Shown here: positions 42,929-45,315 of the stretch, piece after piece
Numbering within the stretch: position 1 is the stretch's first letter
Layout of the letters: each line of letters begins with the position of its first letter
Assembly (NCBI GenBank): GCA_904420205.1
Contig: CAJFUN010000040.1
Location: 1 to 45,315 of the forward strand
DNA from: Candidatus Parachristensenella avicola
GTDB taxonomy: Bacteria > Bacillota > Clostridia > Christensenellales > UMGS416
Direction: 5' to 3'
DNA length: 45,315 bases
Notes under the pieces: generated by a model
What the model saw: the letters and a program-made list of their open reading frames with translations, nothing else
Told to the model about the DNA's origin: nothing
The model's database searches: none
Program-made: the position numbers and the translations under genes

Positions 42929-45315
42929 ATGAAGAAGACGGCAAAGCTGATATTAGCCTGCCTAATGGCGGCGCTGATGTTAGCCCTGACCTTTCCGGCG
43001 CCGGTTACGGCGGCATCGGATAAAGCAAGTTTCGTCCGCGTGAGACTGGATAGCATGGGTAACCCCAGCTCGGTGACCATGGAGATCAACGGTGTATACT
43101 ATATACAGGAAGATCCCTCCATTGAGCTTGTGGAAGGGAGAAGCTATACCTTTTCAGCGTCCGGAGGGCAGGTATATTTAAACGGCCAGGCGCTGGCCGA
43201 CAGCATTACGCTGATCCGCTGCAAGTCCAGCAATACGGCCAACTATCTAAGTATGGATAACCCTCAATTTGGCTTTACGGTCAACTATCCGGGCAACATG
43301 ACGCTGGATGCCAGCGGCAGCGCCCTGACGCTCTATTGCCGGGTCTATATGGAGGACTATCTTTGCGGCGTTCTGATTGGTGAGATGGGCAATAACCGGC
43401 CGCTGGAGGCGCTAAAGGCTCAGGCGGTTGCGGCCCGCACCTTTGCCGTTAACCGGTCTAAGGGCAGCAACAGCACCTATGATGTGAACGACACCACCGA
43501 TAGCCAGGTCTATAAGGGGTATGTAACCGGATATTCCAACATTATCAACGCGGTGAACGCCACCAAAGGGCAGGTGCTGTATTGGAAGGGCTCCATATCC
43601 GATGGGCTGTATAGCGCCTGTAACGGCGGCCAGACCCAGTTGGCCAGCCTAAAATGGAATATGAAGGATACCTACCATACGCTAAAGGATGATCCTTATG
43701 ACCTGAAGGGCGGTTCGGATCATAAATCCTATGACTTTGTGTTCTATAAGGAAGGGAAAGGTACCACCGATTCCCGGGCTACCAGCCAGGTGATTGAAGC
43801 GGCAGCCAAGAAGCTGGGCGTTAGCGAGAGCAAGATTAAGGTGCTGGGCTTTACCTCGGTGGAGCCCTACGGACGGCCTGACGGATATCCGGAGGAAAGC
43901 CGTGTGCGCACGCATTTGCGCCTGGGGGTTGTGCTTTCGGTCAATGGTTCCCGCAGGAACGAGACGCTGGAGTTTGATTATAAAGAGTTCCGGGTTCCCT
44001 TTTATAGCAGCTATAGCCGCCTGAGCGTAATGCGCAACATCATGGACGTAACGGAGAACGATACGGCCATTACCCTTACCGTTCGAGGCTGGGGACATGG
44101 CGTAGGCTTGAGCCAGGCGGGCGCGATTGGTCGGGCGAATGATGGCATCGGCTATCGCGATATTCTGGATTTCTATTATACGGGATGCACCCTGGAGACG
44201 TTGGATCAGCAGGCCAACACGCTGCCGGAACGGCCCGACTATGAAAGCGCCGAAAAGCCCGAGGATGATGAAGGGCTGGAGGTAACAGGCTATGGCATCG
44301 CGCCCAGCACCGGGCCGGTGAACGTCTACCTGAAGGGGGAAGAAAACGCTACGCTCCGCGGCACGCTGAAGCCCAACCGCGTGGTGGAGGTTTTTGAGAA
44401 GGGCGAGACATGGACCAAGATCCGCTTTAACAATGCGGTGGGATATGTGAAAACCGCCTCGCTAACCCTGCAGGACAGCAACCCGCTGGAGCCCATTGTG
44501 GCGACGGGGACGGTCAAGGTAGATACGAGGTTGCGCGTGCGGCTGGAGCCCAATACGACCAGCGGCATCTTAACCAATCTGAATAACGGCGAGACGGTTC
44601 AGATCCTAGAAGTTGGAGAAGACTTCCACAAGATTGCCTATGATGTTTATATCGGCTATGTGTCGGCGGATTATATTACGGTGGGCGATGTACAGCCGAC
44701 GCCTACGCCGACCTTAAGCCCCACGCCTACGGTAAGCCCCACGCCTACGCCGACCAGCGAGGTTCTGACCGGCACAGTGAAGGTTTCTAATACGCTGAAT
44801 GTGCGCAAGGGTCCGGGGACACAGTATGACCGGATCGGCAGCGTAAAGAATGGTGTTAAGGTGACCATCCTGGGTGAAGAAAACGGCTGGTACAAGATTG
44901 AGTACAACGGCGGTGCGGGCTATGTGTCCAAGGAGTACATTGTGCTGGATGGCGCCGCACCCACGGTGACGCCTACAGCCACGCCGGAGGCCCCGAAGAC
45001 TGGAACGGTGAAGATCAGCTCGAACACGCTGAATGTGCGCAAGGGCCCGGGAACGGGATATGCGAGAATCGGCAGCGTGAAGAAGGGCGCGACGGTGACC
45101 ATCCTGGGCGAGGAAAACGGTTGGTACAAGATCGAGTATAACGGTGGAACGGGTTATGTATCTAAGGAGTATGTGGTTGTAAACGGCGACACGCCAAGCG
45201 CAACGCCGACGGCCACGCCGGAGGCCCCGAAGACTGGAACGGTAAAGATCAGCTCGAACACGCTGAACGTGCGCAAGGGCCCGGGAACGGGATATGCGAG
45301 AATCGGCAGCGTGAA
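42929..45315 (+). CDS. Secreted SpoIID-domain protein with SH3 repeats (3' end outside window)
   Basis: The frame is open to the window edge (795 residues seen). A signal peptide (about 1-30, MKKTAKLILACLMAALML...) is followed by a SpoIID domain. Its catalytic Glu is probably Glu152 (VLIGEMG), in the family motif with ALKAQAVAARTFAV, NATKGQVL and the late GWGHGVGLSQAGA. SpoIID proteins cleave peptidoglycan glycan strands. The C-terminal part (from about 445) is a row of bacterial SH3-like units separated by Pro/Thr linkers (PTPTPTLSPTPT), the later ones with NVRKGPGT and GYVSKEY, likely binding cell wall. So it is probably a secreted cell-wall enzyme, not necessarily sporulation-specific. AAGGAGCGG precedes the ATG. 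Confidence 0.9.
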   Translation, partial: MKKTAKLILACLMAALMLALTFPAPVTAASDKASFVRVRLDSMGNPSSVTMEINGVYYIQEDPSIELVEGRSYTFSASGGQVYLNGQALADSITLIRCKSSNTANYLSMDNPQFGFTVNYPGNMTLDASGSALTLYCRVYMEDYLCGVLIGEMGNNRPLEALKAQAVAARTFAVNRSKGSNSTYDVNDTTDSQVYKGYVTGYSNIINAVNATKGQVLYWKGSISDGLYSACNGGQTQLASLKWNMKDTYHTLKDDPYDLKGGSDHKSYDFVFYKEGKGTTDSRATSQVIEAAAKKLGVSESKIKVLGFTSVEPYGRPDGYPEESRVRTHLRLGVVLSVNGSRRNETLEFDYKEFRVPFYSSYSRLSVMRNIMDVTENDTAITLTVRGWGHGVGLSQAGAIGRANDGIGYRDILDFYYTGCTLETLDQQANTLPERPDYESAEKPEDDEGLEVTGYGIAPSTGPVNVYLKGEENATLRGTLKPNRVVEVFEKGETWTKIRFNNAVGYVKTASLTLQDSNPLEPIVATGTVKVDTRLRVRLEPNTTSGILTNLNNGETVQILEVGEDFHKIAYDVYIGYVSADYITVGDVQPTPTPTLSPTPTVSPTPTPTSEVLTGTVKVSNTLNVRKGPGTQYDRIGSVKNGVKVTILGEENGWYKIEYNGGAGYVSKEYIVLDGAAPTVTPTATPEAPKTGTVKISSNTLNVRKGPGTGYARIGSVKKGATVTILGEENGWYKIEYNGGTGYVSKEYVVVNGDTPSATPTATPEAPKTGTVKISSNTLNVRKGPGTGYARIGSV
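44978..45315 (+). repeat. Tandem near-identical SH3-coding repeats
   Basis: The block 44978-45081 recurs at 45212-45315, a period of 234 bases (78 codons), with about 102 of 104 bases identical. The preceding unit from about 44762 is more diverged. This shows recent tandem duplication inside the gene, and the array may continue past the window. Confidence 0.93.

Overview
The window is chromosomal housekeeping DNA from a Gram-positive anaerobe of the Clostridia type (moderately high GC, possibly a gut or Christensenellales-like lineage; this placement is inference). The signs are a PolC-type replicase, a T-box leader, GatCAB with AspRS, IreB/RuvX/DUF1292, RnpM-YlxQ, DarA, RicT, SpoIID and the tsf-pyrH-frr-uppS-cdsA-dxr-rseP-ispG and rimP-nusA-infB-rbfA orders. 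No tRNA, rRNA, IS element, prophage or CRISPR array was seen.

Layout. 1-234: 5' part of a lipoprotein gene (minus). 607-5955: minus-strand transamidation operon, made of a consensus promoter, a T-box leader, an AspRS-GatC fusion, gatA and gatB. 6114-8978: PRC-barrel protein, small membrane protein, AI-2E-type permease, ireB, ruvX, DUF1292. 9041-10654: rpsB and tsf with a structured leader and an intergenic attenuator. 10655-11628: a long gene-free stretch with many helices on the plus strand, a likely internal promoter and an intrinsic terminator just before pyrH. 11629-18244: pyrH, frr, a small ORF, uppS, cdsA, dxr, rseP, ispG. 18423-20134: a frameshifted solute-binding lipoprotein. 20232-21233 (minus): HD-domain hydrolase, divergent from polC. 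21384-33732: polC, then rimP-nusA-rnpM-ylxQ-infB-rbfA-nrnA-truB-ribF. 33881-36362: greA and an enlarged lysS. 36449-42494: membrane-anchored protein, Orn/Lys/Arg decarboxylase-like protein, HAD phosphatase, tmk, darA, holB, ricT (the yaaO-tmk-darA-holB-ricT order of Bacillus). 42596-45315: a ferredoxin and a secreted SpoIID protein with SH3 repeats, cut by the window end.

Most notable points. (1) GatC is fused to AspRS, followed by coupled gatA and gatB, under a T-box whose predicted specifier region reads GAAC, that is overlapping Glu (GAA) and Asn (AAC) codons. This fits an Asn/Gln transamidation unit sensing one or both tRNAs. (2) The tsf-pyrH spacer looks like a large structured RNA, or a shorter attenuated pyrH leader preceded by other structured sequence; I cannot assign it to a known family. 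(3) LysRS carries a C-terminal MetRS-beta/Trbp111-type tRNA-binding domain. (4) RicT has a long basic tail, IF2 has an unusual RGD-rich repeat region, and several promoters carry palindromes in operator positions.

All functional calls rest on reading the protein and DNA sequence. No database search was run.
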